From Motiliproteus sp. MSK22-1 (GTDB taxonomy: Bacteria > Pseudomonadota > Gammaproteobacteria > Pseudomonadales > Balneatricaceae), in the NCBI RefSeq assembly GCF_001968815.1, contig NZ_MIEQ01000044.1:1-64000 (forward strand): DNA of 64,000 bases. Reading direction: 5' to 3'. Of this stretch, positions 16,262-24,350 are shown piece by piece. How positions within the stretch are numbered: the first letter of the stretch is position 1; each line of letters opens with the position of its first letter. A model generated the notes under the pieces. The model had not been told where the DNA came from and searched no databases. It saw nothing but the letters and a program-made list of their open reading frames with translations. A program made the position numbers and the translations under genes.

Positions 16262-17219
16262 CGGTGGATAGTCTGTTTGAATGATTAGAATTGTTCGAAG
16301 TAAAGGGCTTGTTTGAATGGCTGACTGCTTTCGGATAACTGCGGGCAATAGCACAAGTGGCCTTGGTATTTTTCTGTTTGTTCAACAGCAGCTCCGGCAT
16401 CTCCCCTGTCAGCTGCTGAGCACTATAGAGGGCTGCAGATTCGGCAACACCATAAACTCCGACGGTTTTGAAAATGTAGTCTGAGCGCGTGCTTAGCAAA
16501 CTATCTACCGTGCTTAGCTGGTTTTTGTCCCAGCTGTTGAACGGTTTCGCCAGCGTCTGGGCCAGCGCTATTAGCCCCTTTTCATCCGCTTTAATATCAA
16601 TGCTACTGATGCTTTGAATATCATCTATACCAAGACCTGCTTGATTCAGACACTCATCCAGCAGGGATCGGAGGTACTCCTCCGGGCAGTGACGTTCACA
16701 GCCCATACCTACGGTATAGACTGGCTTCAAATAGGGATTAGCCGTGGTGATCACTAACTGGGCTTTTCGCTGTTTCAACTGAACCTGCGACTGATTCAAC
16801 TGATCCCTTTGCAGATTAATCAGTTCTGCAATCTCTTCAGCCCAGGCATTGGCCCCACCTTCATGACCTGACAACAGGGGAATGACATAATGTCCTTGTT
16901 CATCCAATACCAGCACAGCAGGATCCTGATGCTTATCATTAATCACCGGGGCCAGGGTTCTGACAACTATGCCCGTGGCACAGATAAATATCAGCCGATA
17001 TCCATCATTAAACGCTTGCTGCACTCGTACAGAAAAGGGCTTGGGTTTGTACCATAGCTCACAATCAAACTCGTTATTGCGTTCGCTATCAAGCTCGTTA
17101 TTGCGTTCGCTATCAAGCTCGTTATTGCGTTTACTATCAGGCTCACCATTCACCAAAAGCCGCTGAAGGGATTCCCCCAGACGTTTTCCAGCTTCAGTTA
17201 ACGCAATAATACGGATCAT
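16254..17219 (-). CDS. cbiG: Cobalt-precorrin-5A hydrolase CbiG
   Basis: CbiG opens the delta-lactone of cobalt-precorrin-5A and releases acetaldehyde in the anaerobic route. 321 residues. The N-terminal domain has FICATGIVVRTLAP and VLDEQGHYVIPLLSGHEGGAN, diagnostic of CbiG, and the C-terminal domain begins TVGMGCERHCP and carries IKADEKGL and VGVYGVAESAAL. Residues about 28-53 hold three copies of an eight-residue unit (ERNNELDS) from a 24-bp DNA repeat (about 17068-17140), in a surface loop where expansion would be tolerated. The start overlaps the cobI stop (ATGA). Confidence 0.93.
   Translation of the reverse strand: MIRIIALTEAGKRLGESLQRLLVNGEPDSKRNNELDSERNNELDSERNNEFDCELWYKPKPFSVRVQQAFNDGYRLIFICATGIVVRTLAPVINDKHQDPAVLVLDEQGHYVIPLLSGHEGGANAWAEEIAELINLQRDQLNQSQVQLKQRKAQLVITTANPYLKPVYTVGMGCERHCPEEYLRSLLDECLNQAGLGIDDIQSISSIDIKADEKGLIALAQTLAKPFNSWDKNQLSTVDSLLSTRSDYIFKTVGVYGVAESAALYSAQQLTGEMPELLLNKQKNTKATCAIARSYPKAVSHSNKPFTSNNSNHSNRLSTDE
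17068..17140. repeat. 24-bp tandem repeat inside cbiG
   Basis: Three adjacent near-identical copies of a unit CTCGTTATTGCGTTCGCTAT-CAAG, in frame and encoding ERNNELDS-type octads. Confidence 0.9.
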
Positions 17220-17947
17220 CCGCGATCTCTCTCTTTACGGATAACCACAAACAACGAGAAGTAAGGCCCTACTTCATTAGGTAACTCTGAAATTGAGTTC
17301 AAAATACGCTCGTTGTCCCGACCGATGTACTCAAGGTAATGCGCATCACCACTGCGACCCGTTTCCGCCAGCAATGACAAAATTCGTGGACGCGCTTGCC
17401 CGGCTTTCATAATCACCACTGTGTCATGATCTGTCAGGGCCTGACGAATTTTCTCATCCTTTGCTCGCCCGTTAATCACAACAAAAGACTCTTTGAGCAT
17501 GGTCAAGGGCTGAGCCAGTGCAGATGAAGCGGCATTGACTGAAGAGATACCGGGAACAACGGATATCGGGTAATCCCCCTCTAGTCGCTCCAACAGGTAA
17601 GCAAAGGAGCCAAAGAACAGTGGATCTCCCTCACAGAGAAACACCACGTCCTGGCCTTGGTCCAATAACTCCCTAATAGCCTGGGCGCCTTGATCATAGG
17701 CTTGATTAGCAAAACGACGATCTGTAGACATGGTCATTGGAATAGGAACTTCCAATTGTCCAGGACGGACATCCCGGAATGCTTCCACTGCAATATTTCT
17801 GGCTTGAGACTGACCTTGATCATTAACCAAATAGCTGACCACGGGTGCATTTTTGATCAATCTCAGGGTTTTCAGGGTTATCAGTTCTGGATCACCAGGC
17901 CCGACACCAACTCCGTAAAAACGACCTACAGCACGGGCTTTAGTCAT
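17216..17947 (-). CDS. cobI: Precorrin-2 C20-methyltransferase CobI
   Basis: It methylates C20 of (cobalt-)precorrin-2, the entry step to the corrin branch. 243 residues beginning FYGVGVGPGDPELITLKT, with FLCEGDPLFFGSFAYLLERL and VVPGISSVNAASSAL as expected for CobI/CbiL. The start overlaps the cobL stop by eight bases and the stop overlaps cbiG by four, so these three are translationally coupled. Confidence 0.96.
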   Translation of the reverse strand: MTKARAVGRFYGVGVGPGDPELITLKTLRLIKNAPVVSYLVNDQGQSQARNIAVEAFRDVRPGQLEVPIPMTMSTDRRFANQAYDQGAQAIRELLDQGQDVVFLCEGDPLFFGSFAYLLERLEGDYPISVVPGISSVNAASSALAQPLTMLKESFVVINGRAKDEKIRQALTDHDTVVIMKAGQARPRILSLLAETGRSGDAHYLEYIGRDNERILNSISELPNEVGPYFSLFVVIRKERDRG

Positions 17948-19325
17948 TGTTGGTCTCCCCAGGTGCTTTAGTTATTTCAGGTACTTTGGTTACTTCAGGT
18001 GCTTTGGTTACTTCAGGTTCTTTGGTTATTCCAGAAATATTGATGACTTCAACTGATTTGGAGCCCTTTACAAACCTAAACAGCGTTACCGGCAAGGCAG
18101 GTCGATAGAGCAATTGTCCTGCAAGCACATCACCTTTGTTAACGGCGATCTGCAATGTTTCAGTCTCAGCGTCCTGATGTTCTCTGCGTTGATCATAAAA
18201 TCCAAGCAGATGCTGTTTCGTCGTTTCAGTCACGGCACTGGCTACCAATACTCCACCTGCCGGGAGTAGACTCCACACTGTTTGCAATACTCCAGCAAGT
18301 TCACCATCACTACCCCCGATAAAGACTTTATCTGGAGGAGGAAGGTCCTTTAGCACTTCAGGGGCACGTCCCGGTACCAGGGTCAGATTGCTGGTGACGC
18401 CAAAGCGTTGTCTGTTTGCCTCTAAACAGCGCAACCGATCAGCATGGTGCTCCACGGCATAAACCCGACTCCACTTGTTCCAATAACTCAGTTCGACCGC
18501 CACACCACCGCAACCTGCACCAACGTCCCAGATGACGTCATGATCGGCGCCTTGCAGCAAGGAGAGAATAGCTAAACGGACTTCCCGTTTGGTTAACATT
18601 CCCTTCCCGGCTTCCGCATCAGTTACAAAGCTTGCATCAGGAATACCTGGAAACTCCGGTAAAACGCCGCCCGGTCCACGGGTTTCGATAACAGTGACAT
18701 GCAGGGGATCAAATTCAGCCTCTGAGGTGGCCAGTTGCACTGCGTTGTAGCGAGTCACTTTCTCTTGGGGATACCCCAAAGACTCACAAACAATCAACTG
18801 GGATTCAGCAAAGCCTGCGGCGATACATTCCTGAGCCAGAATCTGCGGCGTACTGCATTTGTCGGTCAGTATCACCAGGGTCTTATTGCGTTTTAATATG
18901 GTTCGAATCTTTTCCAGGGGACGACCGTGAAGGCTAAAAACAGTCACATCCTGTAATGAAAGGGCTAGACGATGACAGGCAGCTTGAACACTGGATACCG
19001 CTGGGTAGAAGAACAAATTCTGAGCCGTTCGATAGGCGTCAAACTGACGAGAGAACCAGCGACCTATTCCATAAAACAGCGGATCACCAGAAGCCAGGAT
19101 CGCCACTGACGCAGTCCCCTGATTCGCCCGCTTTTCCAGTTCTGGCTTTAGTTCTTTCAAGTTAGGTAGCAGCAGTGTTTTCTGCCCGGATGCTAATAAC
19201 TCAGAGACCGTTTCCAATTGTCGCTCTGAACCTATAACCAGATCCGCACCGGCTAACGCAGCGCAAGCATGACTATCCAGTTGGGCCGTCTGACAGACCC
19301 CTAGTCCGATAATATGAAGCTGCAT
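17940..19325 (-). CDS. cobL: Precorrin-6Y C5,15-methyltransferase (decarboxylating) CobL (CbiE-CbiT fusion)
   Basis: A bifunctional enzyme. The N-terminal CbiE-type tetrapyrrole methylase (residues ~1-210, IIGLGVCQTA start and ILASGDPLFYGIGRW) is fused to a CbiT-type Rossmann methylase (about 240-400, DVGAGCGGVAVELSYW SAM-binding loop). About 461 residues, longer than usual because the last ~30 residues are a degenerate six-residue repeat (TKAPEV/TKVPEI) from an 18-bp DNA repeat at 17961-18032. The ATG at 19325 overlaps the cobH stop (TGATG). The tail is unlikely to be catalytic. Confidence 0.96.
   Translation of the reverse strand: MQLHIIGLGVCQTAQLDSHACAALAGADLVIGSERQLETVSELLASGQKTLLLPNLKELKPELEKRANQGTASVAILASGDPLFYGIGRWFSRQFDAYRTAQNLFFYPAVSSVQAACHRLALSLQDVTVFSLHGRPLEKIRTILKRNKTLVILTDKCSTPQILAQECIAAGFAESQLIVCESLGYPQEKVTRYNAVQLATSEAEFDPLHVTVIETRGPGGVLPEFPGIPDASFVTDAEAGKGMLTKREVRLAILSLLQGADHDVIWDVGAGCGGVAVELSYWNKWSRVYAVEHHADRLRCLEANRQRFGVTSNLTLVPGRAPEVLKDLPPPDKVFIGGSDGELAGVLQTVWSLLPAGGVLVASAVTETTKQHLLGFYDQRREHQDAETETLQIAVNKGDVLAGQLLYRPALPVTLFRFVKGSKSVEVINISGITKEPEVTKAPEVTKVPEITKAPGETNND
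17961..18032. repeat. 18-bp tandem repeat at the 3' end of cobL
   Basis: Four copies of an AGGTGCTTTGGTTACTTC-like unit, in frame, encoding a T-K-x-P-E-x hexad series. Confidence 0.9.
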
Positions 19326-19966
19326 CAATAATACTCACCACGAATACAGCGCAATAACGCATTGCAGGTCGCAGAAGAGACAGCACTGCCGCCTTGCCTG
19401 CCCAACAAGGTAATGCACTCGATATTTAACTGCCGATGGCACTCCCAGAGTGCATCTTTGGACTCCGCCGCTCCGACGAATCCGACCGGCATACCAATAA
19501 TCAACGCAGGACGTTCACCGCCTTGCTCAATCAGTTCCAATAACCGAAATAACGCTGTCGGTGCATTTCCAATCACCACCACACTGCCCGCCAGATGCTC
19601 TTTCCACAGTTGTACGGCCGCCATAGAGCGGGTCTCTCCGGTGGTTTTAGCCAGCGCAATCGCTTCAGGGTCGTTCAGATAGCAATAGGGTGGCTGTTGG
19701 ATCATCCGCTTGGTGATACCTTGCTTGACCATTTCCACATCACAAAGAATGGGAGCGTTATCCGCGAGTGCGGCTAATCCGTTTTCACAAGCATTGTCAC
19801 TGAAGCGCACCGCTCCAGCGACTTCAGGTATCCCAACGCTATGAACAATACGCATCACAACCTGTTGTTGTTCACGGCTAAGTCCGCTGAGATCAGTGAG
19901 CTGACGAATCTGCCGAAAGCTCTCCTGTTCAATATTTTGAGGATCTACTTCATAACTAAAGGGCAC
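19325..19966 (-). CDS. cobH: Precorrin-8X methylmutase CobH
   Basis: It moves the C11 methyl to C12 to give (cobalt-)hydrogenobyrinate. 213 residues from a GTG at 19966. The conserved active-site His lies in RIVHSVG near residue 47, and the VIGNAPTALFRLLEL and GMPVGFVGAAESKDAL motifs are typical of CobH/CbiC. About 200 non-coding bases separate it from the upstream cobK gene. Confidence 0.96.
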   Translation of the reverse strand: MPFSYEVDPQNIEQESFRQIRQLTDLSGLSREQQQVVMRIVHSVGIPEVAGAVRFSDNACENGLAALADNAPILCDVEMVKQGITKRMIQQPPYCYLNDPEAIALAKTTGETRSMAAVQLWKEHLAGSVVVIGNAPTALFRLLELIEQGGERPALIIGMPVGFVGAAESKDALWECHRQLNIECITLLGRQGGSAVSSATCNALLRCIRGEYY

Positions 19967-20164
19967 AACTCTGCTCCCGTTTTTGGCTGGTTTCTTTTTT
20001 TGCTGCCAAACCAGCTATTGTTTAACCCCATGCTTGTTTAACCCCATACTTGTTTAACCCCATGCTTGTTTAACCCAACGGTTATTTGGATATATCTTAT
20101 CCATCGGTTCCCTTAAGCAATCTAATCAATTAAACCTTCAACTACTTTGTCCTCAGCGAACAAA
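19967..20164. repeat. Intergenic region with 16-bp tandem repeat and hairpin
   Basis: At 20017-20076 a 16-bp unit (TTGTTTAACCCCATGC) occurs four times, the last one partial. Nearby, GCTGGTTT (19985-19992) and AAACCAGC (20007-20014) form an eight-base stem. No gene is seen. The hairpin could attenuate transcription between cobK and cobH. Confidence 0.8.
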
Positions 20165-20917
20165 TTAAGCACCGAATCGACACCTATCAATGACTTTATC
20201 AATGCATTCAGACAACGCTTCAAACTCCAGATCTGCACGGGGTAACTCCGGACGTTGAAACATAAAAACGGGTATCCCTAATTGTCGGGCCGCAACCAAT
20301 TTGGCCTGAGTGGAATCTCCACCACTATTTTTAGTCACCAGAGCATCGACTTTGTGTTCTTTCATCAACGCCTGTTCACCCTGAAGATCAAAGGGACCAA
20401 TGGCTTTAATCCATTGAACGGTATCCGGCAGATTGATTTTGGCTGGTGCAGCCGTGCGGTATAACACCTTTTGAATAGATGAATCTTGAACCAATTGATC
20501 CATTAATTCCTGTGTTAACTGCCCTGCGGTTACAAATATCGACTGTTTGCCTGCGAGAGCTTTTAACAGAGGCTTCCATTCGGTAAATCCCTGCCAATTA
20601 TCCCCTGCTTGTTGTTCCCAGGCCTTACGATGAAAACGCCAGCAAGGTATTCCACACTTATTGGCAACTTTCACCGCAGTCGTACTCATTGTTTCGGCAA
20701 AGGGATGGGTAACATCGAGGATCAGGTCAATAGACTCTTGCTCGATATACTGCTGTAGGCCACCCCATTGGCTAAAGCCTCCGCTGATCACCGGACAGGG
20801 CACGTTAGGCATCCGAACCAGACCGGCGACGCTATAGATGACCGATAGGCCTTGCTGGTGCAGCGCCTGTGCAACATGCCGTCCGTCAGCAGTCCCTCCA
20901 AGGAGCAGTACTTTCAT
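20165..20917 (-). CDS. cobK: Precorrin-6A reductase CobK
   Basis: It reduces (cobalt-)precorrin-6A with NADPH. About 250 residues. The start KVLLLGGTADGRHVAQAL is the nucleotide-binding loop of CobK/CbiJ; DVTHPFAETMS and LVTKNSGGDSTQAKL are family motifs. The ATG at 20917 is preferred over the in-frame start two codons upstream. It lies 58 bases after the cbiD stop. Confidence 0.95.
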   Translation of the reverse strand: MKVLLLGGTADGRHVAQALHQQGLSVIYSVAGLVRMPNVPCPVISGGFSQWGGLQQYIEQESIDLILDVTHPFAETMSTTAVKVANKCGIPCWRFHRKAWEQQAGDNWQGFTEWKPLLKALAGKQSIFVTAGQLTQELMDQLVQDSSIQKVLYRTAAPAKINLPDTVQWIKAIGPFDLQGEQALMKEHKVDALVTKNSGGDSTQAKLVAARQLGIPVFMFQRPELPRADLEFEALSECIDKVIDRCRFGA

Positions 20918-20975
20918 AACCACATGTCCGCTACCATCCCCGCTCGTTCAGTATCCAGCTTCGAAATTTCAATAG

Positions 20976-22112
20976 TCATCGCTCAATCTCATGGGCACTA
21001 CCTACAAAATTTCCTTTTCTATCCGTGGCCCAGACTTCCAGTTCGACCGAATCAGGAACAATACGGCGAGCCTTCATTAAGGCTTCAGCACAAACCAGTG
21101 CGGCTAAATCAACATCTGCCTTCTGGCAGGCGTTAAGTGCTTCGATACTGGTATTGGCTGATTGAACCTGCTTAACCAACACCGGATCAGCACCCGCCTG
21201 TTTAGCTAATTCCCCCAGTCGATCAAGGTCAATGGCACTCGCCCGGCTGTTCAGATCCATATGGCCATTGGCCAGTTTACTGATTTTGCCAAACCCGCCA
21301 CAGATGCTCAGTTTTCCCAGAGGCACTTTTTTCAGGTACTTCAATACCGCACCAACAAAGTCTCCCATCTCGATCAAAGCCATGTCTGACAGTTGATAAT
21401 GACTGGCGATGGCCTTTTCACTGGTGCTACCGGTCGTCGCAGCAATATGAGTAATACCGTTGCTTTTACAGACGTCGATCCCCTGATGAATGGAGGCAAT
21501 ATAGGCCGCACATGAATAAGGACGAACAATGCCGGTTGTTCCCAAAATGGATAAGCCGCCTAAAATACCGAGCCGTGAATTCATGGTTTTTTGTGCGATT
21601 TGTTCTCCACCTTCGACACCAACAGAGACCTCAAAACCTCCATCATATTGGTAGGTGTAAGCTGCTTTTTGCAGATGCTCAGTCATCATTTTACGAGGGA
21701 CCGGATTAATGGCCGGTTCACCAACCTCTAGTACCAGCCCAGTACGGGTAACCGTACCTACACCTTTGGCCGCACTAAATTGAATACCCTTATCTTTTAC
21801 CAATCTCAACTCAACAAAAACTGTAGCGCCATGGGTAACATCTGGATCATCGCCGGCATCCTTGATGGTAGAAGTTCGTACACCACCTTCGATTTTTTCG
21901 TCACCTTCATTCGATTCATCATTTTCAATCGATTCATAGCCTTCTATGATGATCTCTGCCACCTTACCCCGAGGCAAGCTCACATCCACCTTCCCCGGCT
22001 GCCGCTGGGCAAGCAGTGATTGAGCAGCAGCGACACAGCAGGCTGTCGCACAGCAACCTGTCGTGTAGCCACTTCTCAGAGGACGTGGTGATTCATCACT
22101 TTCCGGCCACAT
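20976..22112 (-). CDS. cbiD: Cobalt-precorrin-5B C1-methyltransferase CbiD
   Basis: It methylates C1 in the anaerobic pathway, replacing CobF of the aerobic one. About 378 residues. The N-terminal LRSGYTTGCCATACCVAA is the signature, followed by DDPDVTHGA, GTTGIVRPYS and CGGFGKISKLANGHMDLNS. An acidic insertion (about residues 62-80, ENDESNEGDEKIEGG) in the usual variable loop is unusual. Its presence without CobF or CobG supports a cobalt-early route. Confidence 0.96.
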   Translation of the reverse strand: MWPESDESPRPLRSGYTTGCCATACCVAAAQSLLAQRQPGKVDVSLPRGKVAEIIIEGYESIENDESNEGDEKIEGGVRTSTIKDAGDDPDVTHGATVFVELRLVKDKGIQFSAAKGVGTVTRTGLVLEVGEPAINPVPRKMMTEHLQKAAYTYQYDGGFEVSVGVEGGEQIAQKTMNSRLGILGGLSILGTTGIVRPYSCAAYIASIHQGIDVCKSNGITHIAATTGSTSEKAIASHYQLSDMALIEMGDFVGAVLKYLKKVPLGKLSICGGFGKISKLANGHMDLNSRASAIDLDRLGELAKQAGADPVLVKQVQSANTSIEALNACQKADVDLAALVCAEALMKARRIVPDSVELEVWATDRKGNFVGSAHEIER

Positions 22113-22173
22113 CAATCAGTGCTCCGCTGTATGTTCAGATACTACTATTTGTGCAGCTCCAGCAGACAAGCAA

Positions 22174-23679
22174 CTAAACGGCATGGGAAACCTGTTGTGA
22201 TTCATGATCATCGATGGACAGACAACCTTGCCCAGAAAATATCGCTGCAATCGCCTTCGGGTTAGACGGGAAAAACAAATGCAGGTAACTGGCAGTCAGG
22301 CTCTGATGACGGTAGATCGCCTCCCCCGGTGCGGGATGACGCTGGCGTCGACCAAAACTGATGGGCTCATCCGTTCCCTCACTGCGTGAACGATGGTGAG
22401 CATGGCCTCGAATATCACCTTCTGGCAGAACCGCAGTCTGCATCCCCTGACACCCGCGCTTACCACGCATTGCCCCATGCCCTTTCATCAATCCAAGCAG
22501 GGTATGCTGCTGTTCATCCAGATCCGTCAATGTCTCAAGGGTATAGAGAAAACCACCACATTCAGCCAGGATTGGCATACCGACACGATGAACCTGCTGT
22601 ATGGCTTCAAGCATTGGCTTATTCGCGGCCAGCTCAGCGCCATAAAGCTCTGGGTATCCGCCCGGTAACCAGAGTGCATCGACTTCCGGCAACTCTGTAT
22701 CTTCAAGAGGTGAAAAGAAGACATACTCGGCTCCCATCTTTTCCAGCAGTCGCAGGTTTGCCTGGTAAATAAAACTAAAGGCCGCATCTTTTGCGATACC
22801 CACCCGAATACCCCTCAAGCTTGCGCCAACCGACTCAACCGCTGCTGAAAAGAATTCAACCGGTGCCGGTAACTGGGTAATCGGGTTTCCTGCAATCCAT
22901 TCAACACCGGCGCTAAAACGCTTTTCCAGTTCGTCACGCACTTCAGCGGCCTGGACAAGGCCAAGATGGCGCTCAGGTAATGCCACCTCCGGATCACGGG
23001 CAAGGGTGGCCAACAATGGCAAGGTATCTGGCAGTGCTTCTTCAATCAGGTTGGCGTGACGTTCGGTTCCACAGTAGTTTGCGATCAAGCCTGCGACCTG
23101 CACATCATCGCGGAAATTAGCCAGTCCGGTAGCGACCGCAGCTGCCGTTTGCGCCATTCCCTTTACATCAAGAACAATAGCAATTGGGATGTTAAATCGA
23201 GCGGCCAGATCGGCACTGGAGGGTGTGCCATCAAACATGCCCATGGCCCCTTCTACCAGGATAAGATCAGCTTCTTTAGCCGCCTCAAAGAACATCTGCT
23301 GGCAGTATGCTTCACCCGCCATCCACATATCCAGTTGCTCAACTCCCTGCCCCGAAGCCTGCTCCAGAATCTGCGGGTCCAGATAATCAGGACCGGTCTT
23401 AAAGACCCGGACAACTTTCCCCTGCTGTTTAAAATAACGAGCCAGGGCGGCAGTGATTGTCGTCTTACCATCACCGGAACCCGGTGCCGAGAGAAACAGT
23501 GCCGGACAGCTGGCAGAGGCTCTTACTTCCGATAGCACCGAGTCTGAACGGCTGCCTGCGTTGGCAGAATGGGACTCAACGGTATTTGAAGAGCTGGTGT
23601 TTACAGAATCCGCATCGACAGAATCAGTGTTTAGATTGCCTGTAGTTGCAGAATGTTCAGCAGAAGAAATGGTAGCCAT
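22174..23679 (-). CDS. cobB: Cobyrinic acid a,c-diamide synthase CobB/CbiA
   Basis: A glutamine-dependent amidotransferase that amidates the a and c side chains using ATP. 501 residues. An unusual N-terminal extension of ~55 residues, rich in Asn, Ser and Thr, precedes the synthetase P-loop region (APGSGDGKTTITAALARYF). The C-terminal GATase domain has the nucleophile Cys in LAECGGFLY and the RGHAHHRS and YLHLFFPSNP regions. The start ATG overlaps the cobO stop (TGATG). Confidence 0.95.
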   Translation of the reverse strand: MATISSAEHSATTGNLNTDSVDADSVNTSSSNTVESHSANAGSRSDSVLSEVRASASCPALFLSAPGSGDGKTTITAALARYFKQQGKVVRVFKTGPDYLDPQILEQASGQGVEQLDMWMAGEAYCQQMFFEAAKEADLILVEGAMGMFDGTPSSADLAARFNIPIAIVLDVKGMAQTAAAVATGLANFRDDVQVAGLIANYCGTERHANLIEEALPDTLPLLATLARDPEVALPERHLGLVQAAEVRDELEKRFSAGVEWIAGNPITQLPAPVEFFSAAVESVGASLRGIRVGIAKDAAFSFIYQANLRLLEKMGAEYVFFSPLEDTELPEVDALWLPGGYPELYGAELAANKPMLEAIQQVHRVGMPILAECGGFLYTLETLTDLDEQQHTLLGLMKGHGAMRGKRGCQGMQTAVLPEGDIRGHAHHRSRSEGTDEPISFGRRQRHPAPGEAIYRHQSLTASYLHLFFPSNPKAIAAIFSGQGCLSIDDHESQQVSHAV

Positions 23680-24266
23680 CAGAATTCAATCCCTGCCTGT
23701 GCTTTCACCCCCAGTCGAAAAGCATGGCGTTCATCACGAATACTGCTGATGGTATCTGCCGCTTCTTCCAGCGCTTCGGGCATGGCTCGACCGGTAATCA
23801 TCACGCTCTGGTCTTTAGGCCGGTTCTTTAAGGCTTCAATCACTGGCGCCACATCAAGGTAATGGTATTTGAACATATAACTCATTTCGTCAAAGACCAG
23901 CAGATCATAACTAGCGTCCTGGAGCAGCTTTTCTGCGATCTGCCAGGCTTTTTGCGCGGCTTCTATGTCCTTTTCTTTATCCTGGGTTTCCCAGGTAAAA
24001 CCATGGCCCATGACATGCCAGTCAATCTGGGGGTGATCTTTAAACAGCTTATACTCACCGGTCTCGGTGCGTCCCTTGATAAACTGAATTACGGCACAGC
24101 GCTTACCATGCCCCACAGAACGGGCCATTGTCCCGAAGGCAGAGCTGCTTTTACCCTTACCGTTACCCTTAAGCAGAATGACAACACCACGCTCCTCTGT
24201 GGCCTTGGCGATTTTCTCGTCAACAACTGCTTTTTTTCTTGCCATTCGTTCTTGATGGGTTTTCAT
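23679..24266 (-). CDS. cobO: Cob(I)yrinic acid a,c-diamide adenosyltransferase CobO/BtuR
   Basis: It attaches the 5'-deoxyadenosyl group to reduced corrinoids. About 195 residues from the ATG at 24266. Another in-frame ATG lies 14 codons upstream, in a region without coding character. P-loop GNGKGKSSSAFG, IQFIKGR, WQIAEKL and LLVFDEMSY are the CobA/BtuR family hallmarks, and the C-terminal GVKAQAGIEF is the standard end. It is the first biosynthetic enzyme after the chelatase fusion. Confidence 0.95.
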   Translation of the reverse strand: MKTHQERMARKKAVVDEKIAKATEERGVVILLKGNGKGKSSSAFGTMARSVGHGKRCAVIQFIKGRTETGEYKLFKDHPQIDWHVMGHGFTWETQDKEKDIEAAQKAWQIAEKLLQDASYDLLVFDEMSYMFKYHYLDVAPVIEALKNRPKDQSVMITGRAMPEALEEAADTISSIRDERHAFRLGVKAQAGIEF

Positions 24267-24350
24267 AACCTTGGCCCCTGTTTTTTTAATCGGTATCAAT
24301 AAACTCACGCCGGTAACGGCTATCCTGCGTTTATAAAGGTCATCACTCGT